Assembly (NCBI GenBank): GCA_964244585.1
Contig: CAXTJM010000009.1
Coordinates: forward strand, 89,660 to 153,659
From: LMUY01 sp964244585
GTDB lineage: Bacteria; Pseudomonadota; Alphaproteobacteria; Acetobacterales; Acetobacteraceae
Direction: 5' to 3'
DNA length: 64,000 nt
A program made the translations under genes and the position numbers. A model generated the notes under the pieces. It saw nothing but the letters and a program-made list of their open reading frames with translations, was not told the origin of the DNA and searched no databases. Positions 14,961-23,245 of this stretch are shown piece by piece (positions within the stretch are counted from its first letter, which is position 1; each line of letters opens with the position of its first letter).

Positions 14961-16247
14961 ATGAGCCAAATTACCCGTGGAGCAGGAGGCTGGTCAAACA
15001 GGGACGAAGAGCGCTGGTGTGAAACATTTGTATTGACCGATCTGGGACGCCCCGGCAGGTCTGCACGCCGGTATCGTCCGGCCCGGCGGCAAAGGATCAG
15101 CAGGATTACACCGGACGACACCCAGGCAGAGGCAAGCCAGGCCTACCCGTTCGACGAAGCCTGGTATTGCCGCACCTATGCGGATGTCGGGCAGGCCGTG
15201 GCGGCCGGCCTGTACGAAAATGGCCTGGAGCACTTCTGCAAGTTCGGGTCCGGCGAGCGGCGCTACCCCTGCGAGAAGGCGGAGGAAGACCACCGCATGG
15301 CCCGGGGGGCGTATGCCGAGGCGGGCATGGAAGTCACCGGGACGGAACGGCGGGAGCGCGTCGAAGGGGCGTGGTCGGTCGATGTGGAGCAGGCGCCCGG
15401 CTGGTACTGGATGGCCCACCCGGCGGTGCGCGACCGGCTGAACACGCTCGCCTCCGGCTCGCCGGACACAGACAGCTACGGCCACCTGGCCGCGCTGCTG
15501 CGGCAGCGGGGCGTGCGTGTGCCGATCGAGCGCGCCGTGTCCCTCGGCTGCGGTTTCGGCGGCCTGGAACGCGACCTCGCCAGCCGCGGCATCATCGACG
15601 AGATCGACGCCTACGACATCGCCCCGGGCGCGATCGTCGAGGCGAGGCGCCTGGCGCAGGCAGGCGGATTGACCGGCCTGCGCTACCACGTCGCGGATCT
15701 GGAAACCGAGGCCTTCACGCCGGGTCTGGTGGACGTCGTATTCGCCCACCAGTCGGTGCACCATGTCGAGCGGCTGGACGAGCTCTTTGCCACCGTCTCC
15801 GCGATGCTCAAGCCGGGCGGCATCTTCCACCTGCATGAATTCGTCGGGCCGATCCGCTTCCAATGGACGGATGCCCAAATCGCTGCGGTCAACCGGTTGC
15901 TTGGCTCGCTCCCGCCGCGTCTTCGCGCCCTGCCGTCCGGCAAGCCTAGGCCGCTGCAAGGCCGCGCGACGGTGGCCGCCATGATCGCCGCCGACCCGAG
16001 CGAGGCGATCCGCTCCTCCGAGATCCTGGCCGTGCTGCGCGGCTACTTCGACATCCTGGAGACGCGTCCGCTCGGCGGCGCCCTGCTGCATCTCGCCTTG
16101 GCGGATATCGCGCAGAATTTCGATCCGGCCTCGGCAGAGGACCGCGCCCTCCTGGAATCGTGGTTCGCCACGGAGGATGCGGCGATGCGGGACGGCACGG
16201 TCGGCAGCGACTTCATGGTCATCACGGCATTGAAGCGGGCCGGGTAG
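14961..16247 (+). CDS. SAM-dependent methyltransferase with N-terminal WY-type motif
   Basis: About 428 residues. An N-terminal segment with FDEAWYCRTYADVGQAV and LEHFCKFGSGERR is followed by a class I methyltransferase domain: motif I SLGCGFGGLERDL, then DAYDIAPGAI, then AHQSVHHVERLDE and KPGGIFHLHEFVGP. The target is unknown, but such fusions occur in exopolysaccharide or cell-surface loci. The start is uncertain. ATG 14961 is used, but the first ~40 codons have low GC at third positions and may be non-coding; TTG 15033 is an alternative giving 404 residues. No clear SD supports either. Confidence 0.75.
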   Translation: MSQITRGAGGWSNRDEERWCETFVLTDLGRPGRSARRYRPARRQRISRITPDDTQAEASQAYPFDEAWYCRTYADVGQAVAAGLYENGLEHFCKFGSGERRYPCEKAEEDHRMARGAYAEAGMEVTGTERRERVEGAWSVDVEQAPGWYWMAHPAVRDRLNTLASGSPDTDSYGHLAALLRQRGVRVPIERAVSLGCGFGGLERDLASRGIIDEIDAYDIAPGAIVEARRLAQAGGLTGLRYHVADLETEAFTPGLVDVVFAHQSVHHVERLDELFATVSAMLKPGGIFHLHEFVGPIRFQWTDAQIAAVNRLLGSLPPRLRALPSGKPRPLQGRATVAAMIAADPSEAIRSSEILAVLRGYFDILETRPLGGALLHLALADIAQNFDPASAEDRALLESWFATEDAAMRDGTVGSDFMVITALKRAG

Positions 16248-16286
16248 CCCGCGACCTCGGCCATCCAGGCCCGCGGCACAGGACCC

Positions 16287-17498
16287 TCAGCAAGGCGGGT
16301 CGGGCGATCCATTCCGAAGCCATGCGAGCGCAGCCTCCCCGGCGGCGAAGCCCGTGCTGAAGGCACCCTGGAGCAGGTAGCCGCCGGTGGGCGCCTCCCA
16401 GTCCAGCATCTCGCCGGCCGCGAATACACCGCCGGACGACAACCCGGGCAGCGCGTCCAGCCGCAAGCCGCCGGCGGTCGAGATCGCGCGGGCCAGCCCG
16501 GTCACCGCGGTAAGGCGCAGCGGAAGGGCCTTGATGGCATGCGCCAGGTCCTCCGGCAGCCCGGCGCATTCGCGCAGAAGGGTGACGCAGACCGGTGGCA
16601 GCCCGACGGCCTTGCGCAGGAAGGTGGACAGGGATTGCGCCCGGCGCGGCCCATCCAACCGGCGGCGCAGCTCCGCCAATTCCAGGTCCGGGCGCAGATC
16701 GATGAAGGCGAGCGCCGAGCCATCCGCCCGGATCGTGTCGCGCAGGGACGCGGCAAGCGCATAGAATGGGCCGCCCTCCACCCCTTGGTCCGTCACGACC
16801 GCGTCGCCCGGCACCGTGCGGCCGGCGAAGCCGACCGTGATGCGCTTCAACGGCATGCCGGCATGCCGGCCCATATGGGCGCTCCAGGGCGCGACGAAGC
16901 CGCAATTGGCCGGCTGGAACGGCAGCAGCAGGCTGGCGGGAAAGGCGGAAACCCACATCCCGTCCGAGCCTAGCCGAGGCCACGATGCGCCACCCGTGGC
17001 CAGCACCACTGCACCCCGCGCCACTTCGGCCGTCGGTTCGAACCGCAGCGACCCGTCCGGAGCCCAGCCAAGCCAGCGGCGGCGCAAGCGGAACCGCACT
17101 CCCAGCGTATCCAGCCGCCTCAGCCATGCCCGCAGCAGCGGCGCCGCCTTCATGGCGCGCGGGAACACGCGGCCGCTGCTGCCGGTGAAGACCGGCTGCC
17201 CCAGCGCCTCGCACCAGGCGCGCAACGCGGCCGGCGGAAAGGCGGCGAGGGCAGGGGCCAGCGCCTCCCGTGCCGGACCATAGCGATCGAGCATGGCAGG
17301 CATCGGCTCGTCATGCGTCAGGTTCAGGCCGCCCACGCCCGCCATCAGCAGCTTGCGGCCGGGGGATGGCATGCGGTCGAACACCGTCACCGCCGCGCCG
17401 CCCAAGGCCAGCCGCTCCGCCGCCATCAACCCGGCCGGGCCGGCCCCGATGACGGCTGCACTGTTCAGCGCGGCGGAGGTGGGGGATGCTGCGGCCAT
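16287..17498 (-). CDS. FAD-dependent oxidoreductase, HI0933/BaiN-like family
   Basis: 403 residues. The N-terminal FAD-binding motif is AVIGAGPAGLMAAERLA, followed by GRKLLMAGVGGLNLTHDEP and SGRVFPRAMKAAPLL, and a C-terminal FAAGEMLDWEAPTGGY ... GAFSTG motif. These match the HI0933-like flavoprotein family (TIGR03862-type); the physiological substrate is not known. The frame extends to 17636, but ATG 17498 is the only sensible start ahead of the Rossmann motif. That ATG overlaps the divergent gene's ATG within the palindrome CATG, so each promoter must lie inside the other gene. Confidence 0.85.
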   Translation of the reverse strand: MAAASPTSAALNSAAVIGAGPAGLMAAERLALGGAAVTVFDRMPSPGRKLLMAGVGGLNLTHDEPMPAMLDRYGPAREALAPALAAFPPAALRAWCEALGQPVFTGSSGRVFPRAMKAAPLLRAWLRRLDTLGVRFRLRRRWLGWAPDGSLRFEPTAEVARGAVVLATGGASWPRLGSDGMWVSAFPASLLLPFQPANCGFVAPWSAHMGRHAGMPLKRITVGFAGRTVPGDAVVTDQGVEGGPFYALAASLRDTIRADGSALAFIDLRPDLELAELRRRLDGPRRAQSLSTFLRKAVGLPPVCVTLLRECAGLPEDLAHAIKALPLRLTAVTGLARAISTAGGLRLDALPGLSSGGVFAAGEMLDWEAPTGGYLLQGAFSTGFAAGEAALAWLRNGSPDPPC

Positions 17499-18618
17499 GA
17501 TCGAGCGGGTGGACTCAGTTATTCTAGGGGCCGGCGTGGTGGGCCTCGCCGTGGCGCGGGCGCTGGCCCGGGCGGGACGCGACGTGCTGGTGCTGGAGGC
17601 GGCGGGCGGGATCGGCACCGTCACGTCCTCGCGCAACAGCGAGGTCGTGCATGCCGGTATCTACTATCCCACCGGTAGCCTCAAGGCCCGGCTCTGCGTT
17701 GCCGGCCGCGTGGCGTTGTACGAGTACTGTGCCGGGCACGGCGTGCCCGTGCAGAAGATCGGCAAGCTGATCGTCGCCAGCGACCCCGCGGAAACGCTGC
17801 GGCTGGAGGCCATCCAGGCGCAGGCGGCAGCCAACGGGGTGGAGCTGACCCTGCTCCCCGGCACCGCGGCCCGCGCGATGGAGCCTGCGCTGCGGGTGGA
17901 TTCGGCGTTGCATTCGCCGGAGACCGGCATCGTGGACAGCCACGCACTCATGCTGGCCTACCAGGGCGATCTGGAGCAAGCCGGCGGGATGGTTGCGTTC
18001 CACGCGCCGCTGCTGTCCGGAGCGGTGCTGGATGACGGCATCCGCCTGGACGTGGGCGGCGACCAGCCCATGCAACTGGATTGCCGCGTCCTGGTGAACG
18101 CGGTGGGCCTGCACGCGCCCGAGGTGGCCCGCAGCATCGCCGGCATCCCGTCGCAGACCATCCCGCGATCGTACCTGTGCAAGGGGAACTATTACGGGCT
18201 GCAAGGCCGCGCGCCCTTCCGCCGCCTGATCTACCCGGTGCCGGAACCCGGGGGCTTGGGCGTGCACCTGACGCTGGACCTTGGCGGCCAGGCGCGGTTC
18301 GGACCCGACGTGGAGTGGGTGGACCGCGAGGAGTACGACGTGGATCTCGGCCGCTCCGCCGGCTTCTACGCCGCCATACGCCGCTACTGGCCCGGCCTGC
18401 CGGATGGCGCCCTGGTGCCGGGCTATGCCGGTATCCGTCCCAAGATCAGCGGACCCAAGGAACCGGCGGCGGATTTCGCGGTGCTGGGGCCGGCCGTGCA
18501 CGGCGTGCCCGGGCTGGTCAACCTGTTCGGCATCGAAAGCCCCGGATTGACGGCCTCGCTGGCGATCGGGGCCATGGTGTTGGAGAGTTTGGAGGAGGCC
18601 ACTGCCCATGCCGTCTGA
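17497..18618 (+). CDS. FAD-dependent oxidoreductase, L-2-hydroxyglutarate oxidase (LhgO)-like
   Basis: 373 residues of the DAO/LhgO group. The N-terminal FAD motif is ILGAGVVGLAVARALA, with the family segments SSRNSEVVHAGIYYP, KIGKLIVA, PETGIVDSHALM and GYAGIRPKI, and a C-terminal NLFGIESPGLTASLAIG. Such enzymes oxidise L-2-hydroxyglutarate or similar 2-hydroxy acids to 2-oxo acids. The ATG at 17497 overlaps the divergent start. The C-terminus overlaps tam by 11 bases, so the two are probably co-expressed. Confidence 0.87.
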   Translation: MIERVDSVILGAGVVGLAVARALARAGRDVLVLEAAGGIGTVTSSRNSEVVHAGIYYPTGSLKARLCVAGRVALYEYCAGHGVPVQKIGKLIVASDPAETLRLEAIQAQAAANGVELTLLPGTAARAMEPALRVDSALHSPETGIVDSHALMLAYQGDLEQAGGMVAFHAPLLSGAVLDDGIRLDVGGDQPMQLDCRVLVNAVGLHAPEVARSIAGIPSQTIPRSYLCKGNYYGLQGRAPFRRLIYPVPEPGGLGVHLTLDLGGQARFGPDVEWVDREEYDVDLGRSAGFYAAIRRYWPGLPDGALVPGYAGIRPKISGPKEPAADFAVLGPAVHGVPGLVNLFGIESPGLTASLAIGAMVLESLEEATAHAV

Positions 18619-19384
18619 CACCTGGGATCCCGCACTCTACCGCCGCTTCGAAGTCCAGCGCACCCAACCCGCGCGTGACTTGCTGGCGCGGGTGGCGGTG
18701 GGGCAGCCGCGCTTCGTGGTCGACCTGGGTTGCGGCCCCGGCAATTCCACGGAATTGCTCGCGCATCGCTTTCCCGGCGCGGCGGTGCTCGGCGTCGACT
18801 CCTCGGACGCGATGCTGGTCTCGGCGCGCGAGCGGTTGCCGGGATGCCGGTTCGAGCCGGGCGACATCGCCAGTTGGGTCCCGGACGCCGCACCCGACCT
18901 GATCTACGCCAATGCCGCGCTGCAATGGGTGCCGGACCATGCGGCCTTGGTGCCCCGGCTGTTCGGCCTGTTGGCGCCCGGCGGCGTCCTGGCGGTCCAG
19001 GTGCCCGACAACCGCGATGAACCGTCCCACCGCCTCATGCGGGAGGTAGCGGCGGCAGGCCCGTGGGCGGCGGCCCTCGCCGGCGCCGGGGACCGCCTGC
19101 GCGTGCTGCCCCCCGCATCGTATTATGATTTGCTGGTCGGCATGGGCGGCGAGGCGGAAGTCTGGCGCACCGTCTATCACCACCCGATGGCATCGCCCGC
19201 GGCGATCGTCGATTGGGTGAGCAGTACCGGCCTGCAGCCCTATCTCAAGCTGCTCTCCGGGTCGGACCGGCCGCTGTTCCTGCAGCGATACGAGGCCGCT
19301 CTCGCCGAGAGTTATGCGGTGCGTGCCGATGGCCAGCGGTTGCTGCTGTTCCCCCGGTTGTTCTTCGTCGCTACGAAGCGCTGA
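18608..19384 (+). CDS. tam: Trans-aconitate 2-methyltransferase
   Basis: A 258-residue SAM-dependent methyltransferase. It has the family's typical start WDPALYRRFEVQRTQPARDL, motif I VVDLGCGPGNSTELL, IYANAALQWVPDH, and YHHPMASPAAIVDWVSSTGL near the C-terminus. Tam methylates trans-aconitate, a spontaneous isomer and inhibitor of cis-aconitate metabolism, so it is a metabolite-repair enzyme. The gene overlaps the LhgO-like gene by 11 bases; L-2-hydroxyglutarate is also a side product removed by repair, so the pair may form a small TCA-damage-control unit (inference). The SD GGAGGAGG lies within the upstream gene. Confidence 0.9.
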   Translation: MPSDTWDPALYRRFEVQRTQPARDLLARVAVGQPRFVVDLGCGPGNSTELLAHRFPGAAVLGVDSSDAMLVSARERLPGCRFEPGDIASWVPDAAPDLIYANAALQWVPDHAALVPRLFGLLAPGGVLAVQVPDNRDEPSHRLMREVAAAGPWAAALAGAGDRLRVLPPASYYDLLVGMGGEAEVWRTVYHHPMASPAAIVDWVSSTGLQPYLKLLSGSDRPLFLQRYEAALAESYAVRADGQRLLLFPRLFFVATKR

Positions 19385-19435
19385 CGAACCGCGCGTGAGA
19401 GGCCGTTCACGCAGTGCCTTCAAAGGAGGCCTTCC

Positions 19436-20749
19436 ATGCCGCATTTCGATCTCCTGATCCGCAATGGCGTCGCGATCCTTCCGTGGGGTGAGGCGAGGAT
19501 CGATATCGGCGTGCGGAATGGCCGCATCGCCGCGTTGGGGTCGAGCGGAACCGCCGACGAGGTGATCGACGCCGCCGGGCTGCATGTGCTGCCGGGGTTG
19601 ATCGATCCCCACGTCCACCTGCGCGATCCCGGCGACCCGGCGATCGAGACCATTCCGACCGGCACCAAGGCCGCCGTGCTGGGCGGGTTGACGGCGGTGT
19701 TCGACATGCCGAACACCAACCCCGCCATCACCGACGCCGAACGCGTCGCCTGGAAGCAGGGCTACGTCGAAGCCAATAGCTGGTGCGACATCGGCCTGTA
19801 TGTCGGCGCGACGAAGGCAAACACGCCCGATCTCGCCGCATTGGAGACCCTGCCGGGCGTGTGCGCGGTCAAGGTGTTCGCCGGCAGTTCGACCGGGGAC
19901 CTGCTGGTCGAGGACGATGCCAGCCTGGAGGCGGTGATGCGGTCCGGCCGCCGCCTCGTCGCCTATCACAGCGAGGACGAGTACCGGCTCCAGGCGCGCA
20001 AGGGATTGTTCCACTCGGGCATGCCGTATCGCAGCCACATGGATTGGCGCGACGAGGAATGCGCCCGGCTGGGAACGCAGCGGCTGATGGCCCTGGCGCG
20101 CAAGACCGGTCGACACGCCCACATCCTTCACGTCTCCACCGCATCCGAACTCGACCTGCTGCGCGAGCATCGCGACGTCGCCACCGTCGAGTTGCTGGTC
20201 AACCACCTGACGCAATGGGCGCCGGACGTGTACGACCGGCTGGGCGGCTTCGGCGTCATGAACCCGCCGATCCGCGGCAAGGAGCATTGGCACGCCGCTT
20301 GGGCCGCGATCCAGGACGGCACGGCGGACACGGTCGGCAGCGACCACGCCCCCCACCCCCGCGCGGCGAAGCTGAAGCCCTGGCCCGAAGTGCCGGCCGG
20401 GTTGACCGGGGTGCAGACCCTGGTGCCGGTCATGCTGGACCACGTGTCCGCCGGCCGCCTGTCCCTGGCGCGCATGGTGGATTTGATGTGCGCCGGCCCG
20501 GCCAGGGTGTACGGCGTCGTCGGCAAGGGTCGGCTGGCCGCCGGCTACGACGCCGATCTCACCCTGGTCGACCTCAAGCGGACCCGGCGGATCGAGGATG
20601 ACTGGATCGTCACGCCCTGCGGCTGGACGCCCTTCGCCGGCATGACCGTGACCGGCTGGCCGCTGGCGACCATCGTGCGGGGCCGGGTGGTGATGCGGGA
20701 GGACGAGGTGCTGGGCCAGCCCGCCGGTCGGCTGGTGGCATTCCGCTAA
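19436..20749 (+). CDS. pyrC: Dihydroorotase, class I-type (amidohydrolase superfamily)
   Basis: 437 residues. Metal-site motifs are visible: DPHVHLRDPG, the likely carbamylated Lys in CAVKVFAGSSTGDL, AYHSEDEYR, HILHVSTASE and GSDHAPH. The family forms dihydroorotate from carbamoyl aspartate in pyrimidine synthesis. Closely related allantoinase and hydantoinase enzymes share this fold, but the FAGSSTG and HAPHP motifs favour dihydroorotase. A strong SD (AAAGGAGG, 19423-19430) precedes ATG 19436. The 3' end overlaps the convergent lipoprotein gene by 4 bases. Confidence 0.88.
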   Translation: MPHFDLLIRNGVAILPWGEARIDIGVRNGRIAALGSSGTADEVIDAAGLHVLPGLIDPHVHLRDPGDPAIETIPTGTKAAVLGGLTAVFDMPNTNPAITDAERVAWKQGYVEANSWCDIGLYVGATKANTPDLAALETLPGVCAVKVFAGSSTGDLLVEDDASLEAVMRSGRRLVAYHSEDEYRLQARKGLFHSGMPYRSHMDWRDEECARLGTQRLMALARKTGRHAHILHVSTASELDLLREHRDVATVELLVNHLTQWAPDVYDRLGGFGVMNPPIRGKEHWHAAWAAIQDGTADTVGSDHAPHPRAAKLKPWPEVPAGLTGVQTLVPVMLDHVSAGRLSLARMVDLMCAGPARVYGVVGKGRLAAGYDADLTLVDLKRTRRIEDDWIVTPCGWTPFAGMTVTGWPLATIVRGRVVMREDEVLGQPAGRLVAFR

Positions 20750-21144
20750 TCCGTCAGGTTCAAGGTCTTCGGCCAGCGCGAGGTGATCTGCCGTTCCTGC
20801 TCTGCCGTGACGGCGGGCGTGTCGCCCACCCGGCGCGGCAGGTTGACGAAACTCTCCGGGTCCGACCAGCACTGGACGTCGCCCAGGGTCTTGCTGCAGT
20901 ACGGTTCGGTGCGCGGCAGGTGCTCGCGCGGGGCGCAGTAATCCTGCTGCCGATCCAGCCGGACGATCGAGCAATCCCGCCCGCTGACCGTCGATACGCC
21001 GATATCGACGATGTCGCGTCCGAACACCGCCACGCTGGCCGCTTCCGCGCCTCCGAGGGCGGCCGCGGCGACGCAGCCGCCGAGCGGGCCGGCGAGCGAG
21101 GCGAGGCATGCGGCGGTCAGCAGGGGACGGAACAGGGTGATCAT
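20746..21144 (-). CDS. Small putative lipoprotein, unknown function
   Basis: 132 residues. A signal sequence of positive N-terminus plus hydrophobic stretch ends in a lipobox-like LGGC, so an exported lipid-anchored protein is likely. The mature part has several Cys (RDCSIV, DYCAPRE, PYCSKTLGDVQCW) that could form disulphides. I do not recognise a named family. ATG 21144 is chosen over the upstream 21174 because it gives a compact signal peptide. It is convergent with pyrC and divergent from the YfgM-like gene. Confidence 0.65.
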   Translation of the reverse strand: MITLFRPLLTAACLASLAGPLGGCVAAAALGGAEAASVAVFGRDIVDIGVSTVSGRDCSIVRLDRQQDYCAPREHLPRTEPYCSKTLGDVQCWSDPESFVNLPRRVGDTPAVTAEQERQITSRWPKTLNLTD

Positions 21145-21227
21145 GGGCGCAGTGGACCATGGCCGGATGAACACAGGGTTTCCCGCGGCCGGGTCGGCCG
21201 CTATGGTCCGGCGCCGGGTTCAAGGGT

Positions 21228-21905
21228 TTGAAAAGCGTGGCCGATATCTTTGACGAACTGAATGAGGACCTGCGGGCCGAACGCGCCCGCGCGTTGGCCC
21301 GGCGCTATGGCGTGGCCGCCGCAGCCGCGCTGGTGGTTGTGCTGGCGGGCGTCGGCGGCTGGCAGGGCTGGGAATGGTGGCAGGGCCGCCGAGCCGAGGC
21401 GGTTGCCGGCCCGTTCCTCGCTGCATCCGGCGTGCTCACCCCCGGCGCGGCGCCCGGCCGCGCCACGGATCCGGACGCCTTCGCGAGGATCGCGAAGGAC
21501 GGCCCGGCTGGATACCGGACCCTGGCGCTCCTGCAGGAAGCAGCGCTGCGGTGGGATGCCAAGGACCAATCGGCCGCATTGGCGCTGTGGAACCAGGTCA
21601 GCACCGATGGCGACGATGTCCTGCTGCGCGACCTGGCCAGCCTGCTCTGGGCGCAGCATTCGGTGGATGCGGGGGACCCGGCCGCGATCGCCGCGCGCAC
21701 CGCGAAACTGGAGGCGCCCGCGAACGTCTGGCGCCCCCTGGCGCAGGAGGTGGACGCCATGGTCGCACTCCGCCAGGCAGACAAGGACAAGGCGATACGG
21801 CTGCTCCGCGGATTGCTGACGGACCCGCTTGCCGCGGATGGGCTGCGCCTGCGTGCCAGCGAGCTGCTGGTGGCGCTCGGCGCCCCGGCGGAGGCACGCG
21901 GATGA
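21228..21905 (+). CDS. YfgM-like tetratricopeptide membrane protein
   Basis: 225 residues: a short cytoplasmic start (VADIFDELNEDLRAERARAL), one TM helix around residues 28-45, and a periplasmic helical region like the TPR_21/YfgM family. It is immediately followed by bamB and der, the conserved order yfgM-bamB-der, which supports the call. YfgM works at the SecYEG/periplasmic chaperone interface in E. coli. The start is TTG 21228; GTG 21237 would give a more typical V/M-ADIFDE beginning. The stop overlaps bamB as ATGA. Confidence 0.82.
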   Translation: MKSVADIFDELNEDLRAERARALARRYGVAAAAALVVVLAGVGGWQGWEWWQGRRAEAVAGPFLAASGVLTPGAAPGRATDPDAFARIAKDGPAGYRTLALLQEAALRWDAKDQSAALALWNQVSTDGDDVLLRDLASLLWAQHSVDAGDPAAIAARTAKLEAPANVWRPLAQEVDAMVALRQADKDKAIRLLRGLLTDPLAADGLRLRASELLVALGAPAEARG

Positions 21906-23242
21906 GTTCGCCTTGGCCTGGCCGTCGGCGCCTGCTGCGCACCGCCGCCTTGCTGCCGCTGGCCGCTTTGCCGGGCTGTTCCTTTCTCGACGACCTGTTC
22001 GAGTCGGACAAACCACCATTGCCGGGCAAGCGCGAGGCCGTGATGGTGACGACGCATGGCATGGCGGTGGACCCGACGGGGACCGTGCCGATCACCTTGC
22101 CGGCCGCCGTGGTAAACGCGGAGTGGACGGAATCAGGCGGCAATGCAGCCCACGCCATGGGCAACCTCGTCTTGAACGACTTGACCCGCAGCTGGCGGCG
22201 CTCGATCGGCGAGGGAGGCGGCTACCGGCGGAAGATCACCGCGACACCGGTGGTTGCCGGCGGGCAGGTGTTCACGATGGATTCGGATGGCGCCATATCC
22301 GCCTTCGACCTGGCGACCGGCTCCCGGCGCTGGAACACGGACACCCAGGGCAAGAAGGACCGCAGCACCAATGTCGGCGGCGGCATCGCCGTTGCGGGCG
22401 GCGTGCTATACGCCACGACCGGCCGCGCAGAGGCCTTGGCGCTGGACGCTGCCAGCGGGAAGATAAATTGGCGCGGCTCGTTGGGCGCGCCCGCCCGCTC
22501 CGCTCCGACGGTGGTGGAAGGCAGGCTGTTCGTGCCGACGCTCGACGAGCGGCTGGTCGCCCTGTCGACGGCGGATGGCAGCCAAATCTGGACCTACCAG
22601 GCCACCTCGTCGGGCACGATCGTGCTGGGAGAACCGGCGCCGGCCTATGCCGATGGCCTGGTGATCGCCGGCTTCGGGTCCGGGGACCTGGTCGCCCTGC
22701 GCGCCGATGGGGGCACCCTGGCATGGAGCGACAGCCTCGCCGCGGCGCGGGGTCGCAACAGCCTGGCCGACCTGTCCGCCATCCGTGCGCTGCCGGTGAT
22801 TGCCAACAACGTGGTGTATGCGATCGGCGTAGGCGGTCTGCTGGTGGCACTCGACCTGCGCTCCGGCCGCCGGCTTTGGGAGCGGGAGGCCGCCGGCCAG
22901 AACACGCCCTGGGTCGCCGGCGACTGGATCTTCGTGCTGACGCTGGAACAGCAGCTTGCGTGCCTCAACCGCGTCGATGGCCGCATCCGCTGGATGACGC
23001 AGATGGCGCGTTACGAAAACGTGGAGAAGTCGCGCGATCCCATCTACTGGACGGGACCGCTGCTGGGGGGCCGATACCTCTATCTGGCGGGGTCTACCGA
23101 GCGGTTGACCGCAGTCAATCCGACGACGGGCGAGGTGCTGGGCACCATGGACCTGCCGGATGCCGTCGCCGTCGGGCTGGTTGCGGCGGCGGGCAAGCTG
23201 CTCGTCGTGACGGACGATGGCTCCCTGACTGCGTACGGGTAA
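21902..23242 (+). CDS. bamB: Outer-membrane assembly lipoprotein BamB-like, PQQ-type beta-propeller
   Basis: 446 residues. The signal peptide has twin Arg-rich residues and ends in the lipobox LPGC near residue 26. The rest is a run of PQQ/quinoprotein-like propeller blades, recognisable from repeated patterns such as GSRRWNTDT, GKINWRGSL, GSQIWTYQA, GRRLWERE and GRIRWMTQM, each preceded by VxxGxLYA-like strands. BamB is the scaffold lipoprotein of the Bam complex inserting outer-membrane beta-barrels. The ATGA overlap with the YfgM-like gene and der 3 bases downstream support the identification. Confidence 0.9.
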   Translation: MSSPWPGRRRLLRTAALLPLAALPGCSFLDDLFESDKPPLPGKREAVMVTTHGMAVDPTGTVPITLPAAVVNAEWTESGGNAAHAMGNLVLNDLTRSWRRSIGEGGGYRRKITATPVVAGGQVFTMDSDGAISAFDLATGSRRWNTDTQGKKDRSTNVGGGIAVAGGVLYATTGRAEALALDAASGKINWRGSLGAPARSAPTVVEGRLFVPTLDERLVALSTADGSQIWTYQATSSGTIVLGEPAPAYADGLVIAGFGSGDLVALRADGGTLAWSDSLAAARGRNSLADLSAIRALPVIANNVVYAIGVGGLLVALDLRSGRRLWEREAAGQNTPWVAGDWIFVLTLEQQLACLNRVDGRIRWMTQMARYENVEKSRDPIYWTGPLLGGRYLYLAGSTERLTAVNPTTGEVLGTMDLPDAVAVGLVAAAGKLLVVTDDGSLTAYG

Positions 23243-23245
23243 ACC

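Noticed and set aside
18518..21223. A 901-codon open frame on the minus strand
   Set aside because: It is antisense to tam and pyrC, which have clear motifs. Long antisense frames are expected at this GC content.
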